Made by a program: the position numbers and the translations under genes. This document shows, piece by piece, positions 1 through 9,134 of a stretch of 64,000 nt of DNA. Numbering within the stretch: position 1 is the first letter of the stretch; every line of letters starts with the position of its first letter. Under the pieces are notes generated by a model, which had not been told where the DNA came from, did no database searches, and saw only the letters and a program-made list of their open reading frames with translations. Where the stretch lies: the NCBI GenBank assembly GCA_020633675.1, contig JACKDE010000004.1, positions 558,001 through 622,000 on the forward strand, given 5' to 3'. This stretch comes from Deferribacteres bacterium. GTDB lineage: Bacteria; Zhuqueibacterota; Zhuqueibacteria; Zhuqueibacterales; Geothermadaptataceae.

Positions 1-2817
1 GATTTTGAGCAAACCAATGTGGTTTTGGCTCCAGGCGAAGAATCAGTTGGTGGTTTTACCGAGTTTTACAAAAACCGAATCGTGGTGCCATTTGAGGGTG
101 AGTGGGAAAAATTCCGTCATGTAATCCACCATGAGTTGACGCACGCTGTTATGCTGCAAATGATGTACGGCTCGGGCTTTCAGGCAATCATAGCAGGACT
201 GATGCAATTTCAATTGCCGCTATGGTTCATCGAAGGCATGGCAGAATATCAAAGCCGGGGCTGGGATATCGAAAGTGACGATTTTATGCGCGATGCTGCG
301 CTCAATGGCTACCTGCCAGCTCTCCCCTATCTCAACGGCTTTTTTGCTTACAAAGGTGGTCAATCGGTGTTCCGCTTTATCGCACAGACCTACGGCCGGG
401 AGCGTATTGCAGACTTGCTCAACAAAATCCGCTTCGCGCGTAACCTCGATGCCGGCTTGCTGCAATCCATTGGGCTCGATGTACAAGGCCTGAATGCTGC
501 CTGGCATAAATATCTCAAAAAAACCTACTGGCCGGATATCGCCAGCCACAAAGAACCGGCTGAGTTTGCCAGGCAACTGACCGACCACAGGCGCGAAGGT
601 CATTCTATCAATAACAGCCCGGCTTTTTCGCCGGATGGCAGGCGCATCGCCTATCTTTCGGACCGATCAGACTATTTTGACATTTATGTGGCAGATGTCG
701 ACGATCCGCAATCAGCGGAGCGCCTTATCGCCGGCCAGCAATCTGGTAAGCTGGAAGAATTGCACTGGCTGCGCCCCTGCATTTCATGGTCACCAAACGG
801 TCAGCTTTTGGTCTTTGCAGCCAAGGCAGGGCAGCGCGACGTGCTGCACATTGTCGACGTTGGCAAGAAAAAAATCGTGCGCACGCTCAAATTTTCACTC
901 GATGGCGCATTCAGCCCCAGTTGGTCGCCGGGCGGTGACGTCATCGCGTTTTGCGGCATATTGCATGGCCAGTCGGATATTTATGAGGTCGAAATCGAAT
1001 CCGGCAGCTTGCGGCAGCTGACAAATGACATTTTCAGCGACATCGAGCCCAGCTATTCACCAGATGGATCGCGGCTTGCTTTTGTCAGTGACCGTGGCGA
1101 TCACTTGAACACAGAAAGGCTGCCGGACGACTTTGCGATCCATCATTACGACTATCACAACTACGACGTCTATATTTTGCAAACCGGTGCCAGGAACGAC
1201 CTGCCAATCAGCCGGATAACCGACACGCCATTTTGGGAGAAGTCACCGGTCTTTTCGCCTGATGGTCAGAAGCTCGCATTTGCCAGCGATCGCAGCGGTA
1301 TCTTCAACATTTATGTTCAAAAGCCGGGTGACAGTTCGGCAATCGCAACAACCAATCTTGTTAGCAGCGCCGGACATCTCTCATGGTCTCGTGCCGGCGA
1401 CAAGCTGGCCTTTGCTGCTTTTAGCAATGCCGGCTACGATCTGTTTGTCCTCGACCAATTTAGCCATCGCGATATCGACCAGCTTGTTCCGAAGACCAGC
1501 CAGTTCATCTCCAGTCTAAAAATCCGCCGAAGCGAAAATACCATTCGTTCCGATTGGATCAATGTTCGCGAAGATCGCATGGAGGGCCGGTTTGGAAGGT
1601 ATTTTCTGCGGGCACATTTAGGAGACGAGTACCGTGATCCCGAAACGGAAAGCTGGGCCTTTCTCGAAAACAAAAAAATCAAAGACGACAACGGCGATTT
1701 CAAAATCAATCAATACAAGCCCCGCTTCTCGCCGGACTTTGCTTTTGGCACGGCTGTCTATAGCCAGCTTTGGGGTGTTCAGGGTGCTGGACAAATCGCG
1801 CTTTCCGACGTCTTTGGCAATCATCGTCTGCTCTTTTTTACCAACTTGTACTATGACTTTGGGAGTTCAGATTACCTGTTGAATTACCTCTACCTGCCGC
1901 GTCGCATCGATCTTGGTATTGGGGCATTTCATCAGGCGTTTTTCTTTAATTCGCGCAATGAAGGCTTAATGCGCGACCGCTACTTTGGACTCAACACCTA
2001 TGGAGCATACCCGTTCGACCGCTTCAAGCGGCTGGAAGCGAGCCTGGCCTGGCTCGGCATCAATCGCGAGTACCTCGAAAATGACGCGGCATCACGGAAA
2101 ATCAGAGTTCTGCTGGCCAGTGCCGCTTACGTACGCGATACATCTGCCTGGGGCTGGACAGGCCCGGTACATGGCGAACGCAGCGAATTTCGTGTCAATT
2201 TCAGTCCGCGACTCCATAAAGATGAGGGTATCGAATTTTTGACTTTGCGCGGCGACTATCGCAAATATTTCAAGATCGGGCAGAAATATTCTTTAGCTGT
2301 GAGGGTAGCCGGCGGCGCCAGTGCGGGCAAAAATCCGCAGCGCTTTTATCTTGGCGGTGTTGACAACTGGCTTAATCAGGATTACAGCCACCCGCTGCGC
2401 ATCGATAATCCTGAAGCGATTTATTTCAGTTCATTCGAACTCCCGCTGCGCGGTACCAGCTTTTTCGAAAGCTCGGGCAACCGCTTTGTGCTTACAAACC
2501 TGGAGTTCCGCTTCCCACTCATCCGGCGCTTTGAGCTAGGCTGGCCAGTGCGAATCACGGCAAACAACATTCGTGGCGTCTTCTTTACTGACCTCGGCGC
2601 TGGCTGGGATCGCACACGCGGCAAAGAGCGTTTCCAGCCATTCCGTTCGCTCGGCGGCAACCACTTTATGCTCAATGATCTCAAGATGGGCTACGGTTTA
2701 GGCGCGCACATTAACTTCGGATTTTTGCTTTTGAGGATAGATATTGCGTGGAGCACGGACTGGCGGCGTACAGCCAGCACACCGCGCTACTATTTTTCGC
2801 TGGGATCAGAGTTTTAA
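1..2817 (+). CDS. Outer-membrane protein: metallopeptidase MA-like domain, TolB-type propeller and Omp85-like barrel (5' partial)
   Basis: The frame is open from base 1, so the N-terminus and any signal peptide lie outside the window; residue numbers here count from the GTG at 19. A zinc-protease motif HELTH lies at 38-42, followed by WFIEGMAEY at 69-77, which supplies the likely third (Glu) ligand of a gluzincin. About residues 195-500 hold repeated SPDGxxIAFxSDR blades typical of TolB/PD40 beta-propellers. The last 370 residues or so are rich in aromatic beta-strands, include a GVFFTDLGAGWD segment as in Omp85/BamA-type barrels, and end in Phe, the classic outer-membrane signature. The expected arrangement is a surface or periplasmic protease tethered to its own barrel. 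The substrate is unknown. The domain calls are firm as families; activity and topology are inferred. Confidence 0.85.
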   Translation, partial: DFEQTNVVLAPGEESVGGFTEFYKNRIVVPFEGEWEKFRHVIHHELTHAVMLQMMYGSGFQAIIAGLMQFQLPLWFIEGMAEYQSRGWDIESDDFMRDAALNGYLPALPYLNGFFAYKGGQSVFRFIAQTYGRERIADLLNKIRFARNLDAGLLQSIGLDVQGLNAAWHKYLKKTYWPDIASHKEPAEFARQLTDHRREGHSINNSPAFSPDGRRIAYLSDRSDYFDIYVADVDDPQSAERLIAGQQSGKLEELHWLRPCISWSPNGQLLVFAAKAGQRDVLHIVDVGKKKIVRTLKFSLDGAFSPSWSPGGDVIAFCGILHGQSDIYEVEIESGSLRQLTNDIFSDIEPSYSPDGSRLAFVSDRGDHLNTERLPDDFAIHHYDYHNYDVYILQTGARNDLPISRITDTPFWEKSPVFSPDGQKLAFASDRSGIFNIYVQKPGDSSAIATTNLVSSAGHLSWSRAGDKLAFAAFSNAGYDLFVLDQFSHRDIDQLVPKTSQFISSLKIRRSENTIRSDWINVREDRMEGRFGRYFLRAHLGDEYRDPETESWAFLENKKIKDDNGDFKINQYKPRFSPDFAFGTAVYSQLWGVQGAGQIALSDVFGNHRLLFFTNLYYDFGSSDYLLNYLYLPRRIDLGIGAFHQAFFFNSRNEGLMRDRYFGLNTYGAYPFDRFKRLEASLAWLGINREYLENDAASRKIRVLLASAAYVRDTSAWGWTGPVHGERSEFRVNFSPRLHKDEGIEFLTLRGDYRKYFKIGQKYSLAVRVAGGASAGKNPQRFYLGGVDNWLNQDYSHPLRIDNPEAIYFSSFELPLRGTSFFESSGNRFVLTNLEFRFPLIRRFELGWPVRITANNIRGVFFTDLGAGWDRTRGKERFQPFRSLGGNHFMLNDLKMGYGLGAHINFGFLLLRIDIAWSTDWRRTASTPRYYFSLGSEF

Positions 2818-2983
2818 TCCACAAATTCCATTCGCATTTTTTCCAACCAGTTTGTATTTTGCTAAACTGTGCAATCATACAATTTCTGCGCATTTTACCG
2901 CAGATAATAAACATGCAATTCCCTTTGTGAGTCCGCACTAAAAGACTTTGTAAGGTATTGTAAAACAATCGGAAAGGAAATCA

Positions 2984-4249
2984 ATGCGCAAAAGACCAGC
3001 TTTGCTGCTCATTCTGCTCAGCATCCTGACACTTGCAGCTCACCAGGAAATCCAAACCACGGATTTTACGAAAGTATTTGGTCTGCCTCCATTTGTGTTT
3101 CGTGCCTTGCAATTCCCATCTGGTGAACAGACGGAAGCCTTGGTACAAGTCAAAATCGGTTTGGTGAACGATATTTTGCAATTTGTCAAACGTGATGATG
3201 GCACATTTGAAGCAAGCTACGAATTGACTTTGGATTTGCTCGATAGCAGCGGGACAATCATTTCCGAAAAAGCGCTCACAAACCGCGTCTCTGTAAATGA
3301 TTTTGAGGCATCGAATAGCCGGCGTTCGCACATTGTGCACGCATTTGACTTTTTCGCACCCGCTGGCCCACACAGCTTCCACCTCGAAATCATCGATTCG
3401 GAAACCCGCAAACGGCTGCTGTATAACGAGAAGCTCGATATCAAAAGTTTCCGCGATGATCATCAGCAGTTCAGCTCCATTGTCTTTTTAAATCAAGGAG
3501 CTGATGATGAGAAGCTGCGTTATAATTTAACGGAAACCTATGTAAATGAAGACGAGCAGATCGCCGTATTATTCGCGCTCTCGGGTGTGAAGGCCGGCCA
3601 GCCACTGGAACTCAGGTATGTCTTGAAAGAATGGGATGACAGCATTGTTCAGTCTTGGCAGGAGACCATTACTCCTGAAATTGGCATGCTGCAATTGACG
3701 CGAAACATTACCGAGCACGTTCCTTATGCCGGCAATTACACATTGGAAGTCAGTTGTCAGGCTGAGCCAAAGGCTGTGGAAATAGCCGGTCGTTTTTCGG
3801 TCAAATTTCAACCGGGGCAAGGCAATGGCGCCAGCGAAGCTCCGAGCGCAGACAAAACCTATCTGGCGCTAAAGTACTTGTGCTCCGATGATGAATATCA
3901 GCAGATCATCAATTCGACTGGAGATTCACAAGAAACACATATCGCCGCTTTTTGGGAGCCGCGTGATCCGACACCGAATACAGCCGCAAATGAACTGCGG
4001 GATGAATTTGACCGCAGGACACAGTTTGCCAACCGGCATTTTTCGATCATTCAGTTAAAAATGCAGGGTTGGGAAACCGACCGTGGCAAAATTTATATTT
4101 TAAACGGGCCACCAACCTGGGTTCGTTCGCAAAGCAATGAGTTCGGTCGCCCGCCGATCGAAATTTGGTATTACAAAAGCCTGGATATCCGGTATGTTTT
4201 CCGCGATAAAAAGGGCGATGGCAACTACAAACTGATACATCAAGAGTAA
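2984..4249 (+). CDS. GWxTD domain-containing secreted protein
   Basis: A 421-residue protein with a Sec signal peptide (basic MRKRP, then a leucine-rich core to about residue 20). The C-terminal region carries the name-giving motif GWETD at 362-366, followed by RGKIYILNGPP and an aromatic strand (IEIWYY). This is the GWxTD family, common in Calditrichota, KSB1, Gemmatimonadota and Acidobacteriota and still without a defined biochemical function. The preceding 330 residues look like Ig-like beta-sandwich modules. The ATG at 2984 follows an AAGGAAA-type ribosome site. A small membrane protein starts 7 bases after its stop, so the two are probably cotranscribed. Confidence 0.85.
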   Translation: MRKRPALLLILLSILTLAAHQEIQTTDFTKVFGLPPFVFRALQFPSGEQTEALVQVKIGLVNDILQFVKRDDGTFEASYELTLDLLDSSGTIISEKALTNRVSVNDFEASNSRRSHIVHAFDFFAPAGPHSFHLEIIDSETRKRLLYNEKLDIKSFRDDHQQFSSIVFLNQGADDEKLRYNLTETYVNEDEQIAVLFALSGVKAGQPLELRYVLKEWDDSIVQSWQETITPEIGMLQLTRNITEHVPYAGNYTLEVSCQAEPKAVEIAGRFSVKFQPGQGNGASEAPSADKTYLALKYLCSDDEYQQIINSTGDSQETHIAAFWEPRDPTPNTAANELRDEFDRRTQFANRHFSIIQLKMQGWETDRGKIYILNGPPTWVRSQSNEFGRPPIEIWYYKSLDIRYVFRDKKGDGNYKLIHQE

Positions 4250-4256
4250 GGAAGCA

Positions 4257-4640
4257 ATGGAAACAATTATGCGAGGCCTGTCCGCCGGCTTTGTAGTCGG
4301 TGTGATTTGCGTCATTTACGTGGTTTTTCGGATATCAAAAGTGCATGAGCAACTCGAAGCCGAAGGCGTTGATCTGTATAAAGATGAAAAAAAGAGCACT
4401 TCGTGGATGATTATGGCCATTTTCAGCAGCGGCTCAATAGTTTGGGCATTTGTCGGTGCCGCCATTTACCGAATGGTGCAAAATCATTTTTATTTTGTCT
4501 TTTTCTCGATCTGCACCGGTTTTATTCTTTCAGTCATTATCTACTTTAGAAAAGACACACCTTTCAAAGGCGATAAAATTGTGCTGACACTGATAATGAC
4601 CATCGGCATCGGATTGCTGATTCCATACTTGCTGCCATAA
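4257..4640 (+). CDS. Small three-to-four-helix membrane protein, unknown function
   Basis: A 127-residue protein with hydrophobic segments at about 6-24, 46-66, 72-92 and 104-124 and a short charged cytoplasmic-type stretch (EDEKKS-like) between the first two. I do not recognise the family. It begins 7 bases after the GWxTD gene with AAGGA immediately upstream, which argues for translational linkage with that gene. A hairpin starts within five bases of its stop codon. Reality as a gene is supported by tight packing and coherent hydrophobicity rather than by homology. Confidence 0.7.
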   Translation: METIMRGLSAGFVVGVICVIYVVFRISKVHEQLEAEGVDLYKDEKKSTSWMIMAIFSSGSIVWAFVGAAIYRMVQNHFYFVFFSICTGFILSVIIYFRKDTPFKGDKIVLTLIMTIGIGLLIPYLLP

Positions 4641-4670
4641 AAAAGGGGCAAGCTTTGCCAAACTTGCCCC
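4639..4670 (-). terminator. Rho-independent terminator for the PDZ gene
   Basis: GGGGCAAG at 4645-4652 pairs perfectly with CTTGCCCC at 4663-4670 around a 10-base loop. Read on the minus strand it is followed by six T residues (4644-4639), as expected for a terminator of the minus-strand PDZ gene ending at 4815. The plus-strand side has no T-run, although the hairpin sits right behind the plus-strand membrane protein gene and could also protect that transcript's end. Confidence 0.75.
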
Positions 4671-4814
4671 TAAGCGACACGTAACCGTTTCCGGTTTGGT
4701 GGAGGAAGAGATTTTTGTCCGAACCGTCGTTGCAGCCCGAGAGTTTGCTGACAGCACAAGAATAAAAATTGCGCACCCACTCATCATCAGCCTTGGCTGC
4801 ATTCGCTGTTCCGG

Positions 4815-5786
4815 TTAAATTGAATCGCCAGCACTTTTGTCATGGATGCGAATACGATAGCGCGCATCACCGTCCTTTGCCCGATCCCGCAACATCATCA
4901 TATTGTCCTGCAAATCCATAATTCGCTCGTGTGAGCCAGGTGGCATGATGCGAATGTGATTTCCGTCTTTCTCGAAAAAATTCCATTCAAAATCCTTGTC
5001 GTCTGGCATTCTGAATCCCCAGGCTGAATTGCCCTGTTCATCGAGTGTGACTGCGACTTTATTGTTTTTGCCCTGTCGCACAAAGTCGAGGTTCACTTCT
5101 TCACCGTCTTCGTAATACGATAAAATATCGGTCAATTCTTCATAATCACGTACTTTTTCGCCGTCGATTTTCAAAATGACATCACCAGCCTTGAGTCCGG
5201 CTTTTTCGGCAGGCGAATCCTTTTCCACCTGCAATACCAGAACACCATGAGGACTATCGACCTTGAAATAAGGCGCCAGATCTTCGTTCAGTTCGGCTAC
5301 ACGCACGCCAAGCATGGGGCGGTTTCTCAATGTAAATACATTGTCGCCTTTGCCGAATGAGTACACGTTGGCACTTCGAGGCTTCATTCGAGCGACCGTG
5401 AGCGTGACTGTTTTTTCTTCACCTTCACGAAAAATCTTCACTTCTACATCAGTATTCGGCTCGGTATTGCGAACCAGGCTGCTCAGGCGTTTGACACGCT
5501 CGACCTTTTCGCCGTTGAATTCCAGCAGCACGTCTTCCTGGCGCAAGCCGGCCTCATCGGCAGGGCTATCCGCAACCACATCGTTGATGAGCAAGCCAGT
5601 TCTGCTGCCAAGTTGCATCGCATCACGCAGCGAAGGCGTCAGTTCCTGTACGCTCACACCAATCCAGCCGCGTTTAATCACAGGCTTGCCTTCTGCTGCA
5701 GTCCCGGCCGTTGCCAGGTACAACAATATGGCGCCTGCTAATAAGGTCGCTTTGCCCCAATGCTTTGGTAACCACATCGCTCTCAT
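4815..5786 (-). CDS. Secreted protein with two PDZ domains and no protease domain
   Basis: I place the start at the ATG at 5786 because GAGGAG lies six bases upstream and the resulting 323-residue protein opens with a signal peptide ending near TAGTAAE. An in-frame start at 5843 would bury that signal. PDZ1 spans about 38-130 (GWIGVSVQEL, then SPADEAGL) and PDZ2 about 157-250 (PMLGVRVAEL, then SPAEKAGLKAGDVILKIDG). There is no trypsin-like domain, so this is not DegP/HtrA, and no S41 or M50 domain either. A periplasmic scaffold or adaptor that binds protein C-termini is the likely role. The tail is charged and Met-rich. It is transcribed alone, with its own terminator downstream. Confidence 0.85.
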   Translation of the reverse strand: MRAMWLPKHWGKATLLAGAILLYLATAGTAAEGKPVIKRGWIGVSVQELTPSLRDAMQLGSRTGLLINDVVADSPADEAGLRQEDVLLEFNGEKVERVKRLSSLVRNTEPNTDVEVKIFREGEEKTVTLTVARMKPRSANVYSFGKGDNVFTLRNRPMLGVRVAELNEDLAPYFKVDSPHGVLVLQVEKDSPAEKAGLKAGDVILKIDGEKVRDYEELTDILSYYEDGEEVNLDFVRQGKNNKVAVTLDEQGNSAWGFRMPDDKDFEWNFFEKDGNHIRIMPPGSHERIMDLQDNMMMLRDRAKDGDARYRIRIHDKSAGDSI

Positions 5787-5993
5787 CGGATTCTCCTCGT
5801 TTCTCTGAATATTTTTTAAAATTGGTTTTGTCCGGACGTTCATAACTGGTGACTGATTTGCCCCAAAAAAAGTTTTAGCGCCAAAAGTGCCTTAACATTT
5901 TTTAACACTTGAAGCGCAGGCTCACCAAACGACGATTTACGTGGAAGCTGATAATTCTTGTGGTTGGAAAAGAGAGTGGAAACATGGAGCGGT

Positions 5994-6992
5994 TTATTTT
6001 TTTAGTTGAGCCGCATGCGGCAATTTTTGTACTGCTTCTTCATATTCTTGCAGAATTCTTTCTACGATGTCCTGCATTGGAGCAACCTCATCGATCAGGC
6101 CCGCAACCTGGCCGGCACCCCATAATTCTTTCCAGGTCGGCTTTTTGATAGCTTCGGACAACACGCCTATACTGCGCAGCGACCGCAAACCGAACAGTAA
6201 CTGGCGCAGTTTGCGGCTGCGAAACAGTTTTTTTTCGATCCACGAAATATCCGTGCCTTTCCTTTGCACATACGGCGTATTGATAACGTTCGCAGCCACG
6301 CCATCGAGTTTGTAAGTGGTGACGATGTCCTGTGGCCTTGCATGGATAATGGCGGATTTATAATTTTCCGATATCGGGCATTCTTCGCTGGCCAAAAATC
6401 GCGTCCCCATATATACTCCGGATGCGCCGAGTGCCATCGCAGCCAGCATACCTTCGCCAGTCGCAATGTTGCCGGCCGCCAGCACGGGCAATGAAAATTG
6501 CTTGCGTAAATACGGAATCCATACCATCGAAGAAATGAAACCGCCATGCCCGCCTGCCCCGCCAGAAACAGCGATCAGGCCGTCCGCGCCGGCATCGACG
6601 GCTTTTTGGGCATGCTCATGGCGAATCACATCACAATAGACTTTTGTGCCGGACTGATGCGCATTTTCGATCAATTCGGTGGGATTCCCTAAAGATGCGA
6701 TGATCATCGGCACCTTTTCATCAAGGCACATCTCCATCTGCTTTTTGTAATAAATATTGGTGCGATTGGCGATCAGGTTGACCGCAAAAGGCTTGTCAGT
6801 GCGGCGCTTGATCTCCTGCAGCCACTCACGCAACTTTTCGACCGGGCGCACATTCAACGCCGGAAAGCTGCCAAGCGCGCCAGACTCGCTGCCAGCGACC
6901 ACCATGTCAATATTGCTGATTAAAAAAAGCGGCGCCACCACAATTGGCAAATCGCAGCCAATATCTCGCGTAAAAGCTGTGTCAAATTGCAT
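5994..6992 (-). CDS. Nitronate monooxygenase / FabK-like FMN oxidoreductase
   Basis: A 332-residue TIM-barrel flavoprotein of the 2-nitropropane dioxygenase family. Recognisable are the N-terminal strand IVVAPLFLIS, the phosphate-binding glycine run SGGAGGHGG near 141-150, and ALGASGVYMGTRFLASEE in the C-terminal half. Family members either oxidise alkyl nitronates or act as FMN enoyl-ACP reductases (FabK). The sequence alone does not separate these, and an acyltransferase immediately upstream makes a lipid-related role worth considering. Its ATG follows directly on the stop codon of that acyltransferase gene (no spacer), so the two are translationally coupled. Confidence 0.85.
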   Translation of the reverse strand: MQFDTAFTRDIGCDLPIVVAPLFLISNIDMVVAGSESGALGSFPALNVRPVEKLREWLQEIKRRTDKPFAVNLIANRTNIYYKKQMEMCLDEKVPMIIASLGNPTELIENAHQSGTKVYCDVIRHEHAQKAVDAGADGLIAVSGGAGGHGGFISSMVWIPYLRKQFSLPVLAAGNIATGEGMLAAMALGASGVYMGTRFLASEECPISENYKSAIIHARPQDIVTTYKLDGVAANVINTPYVQRKGTDISWIEKKLFRSRKLRQLLFGLRSLRSIGVLSEAIKKPTWKELWGAGQVAGLIDEVAPMQDIVERILQEYEEAVQKLPHAAQLKK

Positions 6993-7847
6993 TTACTTAC
7001 TCAGCTTGCGGTTGATTAGACTCGTTGAGGATGAATGATTTTCAATGGGCCCGTCCAATTTGTTGCCATATTCGTCCGTCTCCAAGAGATCGACAATCGG
7101 CACAAATTTGTCATACACCAGCTGCCAGGATTGTTGTGCAAGATGCTTTCGGTTTTTGCCGCGAACGTTCACCTCGCTGAAGCGAATCGTGGCTTCGACA
7201 CGGGACAGCTTTAGAAAATCCAGAAAGTGAGGTGCGAAGGTCACTGCGCCCCACCAGCACACCGACAGATAGGCAGGACGGTCGTTTCCGTTGGTGCTGT
7301 AGTGTATACTGGCGCAGGAGACCGGAAACTCATGTTTGGCGGGATATTGATAGAGCGATGGCTTGAAATCCAACAGGACATTACCACTCGAGCTGGTCGC
7401 TTCAGGGAAAACGATCACACTGTCATGATTCTGAATGGCCTTCTCAATCAGGGCATTCACACGCAGAATATCTTTGTTGTTTTCGCGGTTAATAAATATG
7501 GTGTCTGCAACTTTGATAAGTTTGTTGAAAACCGGCCACTCTTCCAAATCGCCTTTTGCCACAAAAATGGCTTTTACTCTGGTAAACAGCAAAATGATAT
7601 CGACGTAGCTGACGTGATTGCAAACCAAAAACATTGGCGATTGCGGGATGGGGCCAATCACACGAACTCGCATATTGACGATATATGCGATGCCGGATGC
7701 CCACCATTTGACCCACGTGCTGCGCCAGTTCCTGCGAGGGTGTGGCCAAAATCGCAGCAGTGCCTTGCCGACGAGAATGATGGTGTACATCACAGCAGTC
7801 CATACGGTGATGGCGATGAGGCGATAGACCAATCGGAATATTTGCAT
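6993..7847 (-). CDS. 1-acyl-sn-glycerol-3-phosphate acyltransferase family protein (PlsC-like)
   Basis: The catalytic NHxxxxD motif is present as NHVSYVD (His78, Asp83, counted from the ATG at 7847), and the glycerol-phosphate motif appears as FPEAT at 147-151 instead of the usual FPEGT. One or two N-terminal hydrophobic helices anchor it to the inner membrane. A TTG at 7868 would add seven residues and overlap the upstream gene's stop in a TTGA arrangement; I cannot exclude that start. It would transfer an acyl chain to lysophosphatidate or a related acceptor. It is the middle gene of a tight minus-strand set (iron-sulfur membrane protein, acyltransferase, flavoprotein). Confidence 0.85.
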   Translation of the reverse strand: MQIFRLVYRLIAITVWTAVMYTIILVGKALLRFWPHPRRNWRSTWVKWWASGIAYIVNMRVRVIGPIPQSPMFLVCNHVSYVDIILLFTRVKAIFVAKGDLEEWPVFNKLIKVADTIFINRENNKDILRVNALIEKAIQNHDSVIVFPEATSSSGNVLLDFKPSLYQYPAKHEFPVSCASIHYSTNGNDRPAYLSVCWWGAVTFAPHFLDFLKLSRVEATIRFSEVNVRGKNRKHLAQQSWQLVYDKFVPIVDLLETDEYGNKLDGPIENHSSSTSLINRKLSK

Positions 7848-7864
7848 ACTTGAAAGAAACTCAA

Positions 7865-8965
7865 TCAATCCTGATTTTTCGAGCCAATTTTTTCGTTTAA
7901 CTCCAGGTCAGCTGACATCATCGAGGAAAATGGAGATGAAATCGCGGTGCTGCTGGCGATTAACTGATGATACTGTCGCTGCAAGCGGAAAGTTCGCACG
8001 CCCCACATCACAGACAAGCAAAATACCAGGCTGCGCAGCGTCCACAGCACAGAGGTTGGCCAGGGTGATGCAATCAACTCAGCAATCAAGGGCGCATTAA
8101 ACCAATAGTACAGATTGAACGCCAAAATAGTGAACAGCATCGTCCGATATCCAGCGTTCCATCGGGTAAGTGCCGAAAGCAACCAACACAGCACGGCGCT
8201 TACTGCCATACAAATTCCAAAATAGCCGTAGACTTCCAATACAGCAAGCTCGACCGGTTCGCTTATCGTATAGTAGCCGGCAATCAATCCAGGGAAAAGC
8301 GCGGCGAAGGCACTCAACGCTGAATCTGAATTGCGATTGCCGCGAAATTGTTCCTCGAGAAAAGCTATTGGCGGATTGCGATCGTAACAATTAGTGGTAC
8401 ACACCCGGCATGGTTCACAATGTGCGTTCAGGGCGCGTACAAATGGCGTTTGTCCGTAAAGCCGCTCGACCGGAAGTACAGGACAAAAGCTGGTGCACCA
8501 ACCGCTTTTGCCTTTGAATAGGCACCCCATTACAAAAGCTACTGCCAGAACACCTACAAAACAAATTGCAAGTGCTGCCGCATCGCTGTTCAGCACCAAT
8601 TTGCGCAATGGAATGATCAGGGATAGCAAGCCAGCACTGATCCAAAGGCTGTGCCGTCTCAACGTACCCGGCACTTTTCGCAGCATGCTGATGCCGAGGT
8701 GGGATGGTAACTGGTTTATCGTAGCGATTGGACAAATATTGCGCCACACGCCCGGCGCAGTGAACAACAACAGAGGCAGGAATGGAATAATAACTTGCCA
8801 AAAGAGCTTGAGCCCGGCTTCGGGGCGAGAGCCCAAAAGAAAGCACAATCCAACAAGCATAGCGATCGATGCCAGTTGCACCGCGCGCCACATGGCGATT
8901 GGCAGGCGTCGTGGCAGCTTGCGATGGTTTGGAAAAGCAGTTCTAAAAGCTTGTCTTTGTTTCAT
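7865..8965 (-). CDS. Polytopic membrane protein with a 4Fe-4S-type cysteine cluster (NapH/CcoG-like)
   Basis: From the ATG at 8965 the protein has 366 residues and eight or so hydrophobic helices. It carries a ferredoxin spacing C183-x2-C186-x2-C189-x3-C193 (last Cys followed by Tyr, not Pro), plus GWCTSFCP at 155-162 and an isolated NICP at 77-80. This is the style of NapH, NosR and CcoG membrane ferredoxins, which pass electrons across or along the membrane. A start at 9043 would prefix a second hydrophobic stretch and is less likely. It overlaps the following acyltransferase reading frame by at most a few bases. The electron donor and acceptor are unknown. It lies 3.5 kb from the nos operon, so I do not assign it to N2O reduction. 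Confidence 0.7.
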   Translation of the reverse strand: MKQRQAFRTAFPNHRKLPRRLPIAMWRAVQLASIAMLVGLCFLLGSRPEAGLKLFWQVIIPFLPLLLFTAPGVWRNICPIATINQLPSHLGISMLRKVPGTLRRHSLWISAGLLSLIIPLRKLVLNSDAAALAICFVGVLAVAFVMGCLFKGKSGWCTSFCPVLPVERLYGQTPFVRALNAHCEPCRVCTTNCYDRNPPIAFLEEQFRGNRNSDSALSAFAALFPGLIAGYYTISEPVELAVLEVYGYFGICMAVSAVLCWLLSALTRWNAGYRTMLFTILAFNLYYWFNAPLIAELIASPWPTSVLWTLRSLVFCLSVMWGVRTFRLQRQYHQLIASSTAISSPFSSMMSADLELNEKIGSKNQD

Positions 8966-9092
8966 GCATTTTTGGGGATCTGACTTCGAATCATGCGAGA
9001 ATAAAAGATATGCCAAAATGCATGAAAGTGGCAGGAAAGTCAAGAAAAATCAAGCGGGCAGGCTTGCACTCAATCCGCGGGCGTTACCGGAC

Positions 9093-9120
9093 GGTTCCCC
9101 AACGATTGTGCCGGGGAACC
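9093..9120 (-). terminator. Hairpin behind the permease gene, possible weak terminator
   Basis: GGTTCCCC at 9093-9100 pairs with GGGGAACC at 9113-9120 around a 12-base loop, 15 bases past the permease stop codon. There is no T-run on the minus strand, so intrinsic termination would be inefficient. It may stabilise the 3' end or act with Rho. Confidence 0.4.
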
Positions 9121-9134
9121 ATTCAGCCAAGAGT

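Noticed and set aside
4530..4802. Minus-strand frame with a signal-like start behind the PDZ gene
   Set aside because: It runs through the terminator hairpin and into the opposite membrane protein gene, and has no ribosome site.
7865..8965. Iron-sulfur membrane protein as a NosR/NosH-type electron donor for NosZ
   Set aside because: It is 3.5 kb from the nos operon with unrelated genes between, lacks the FMN-binding domain of NosR, and is coupled to an acyltransferase gene instead.
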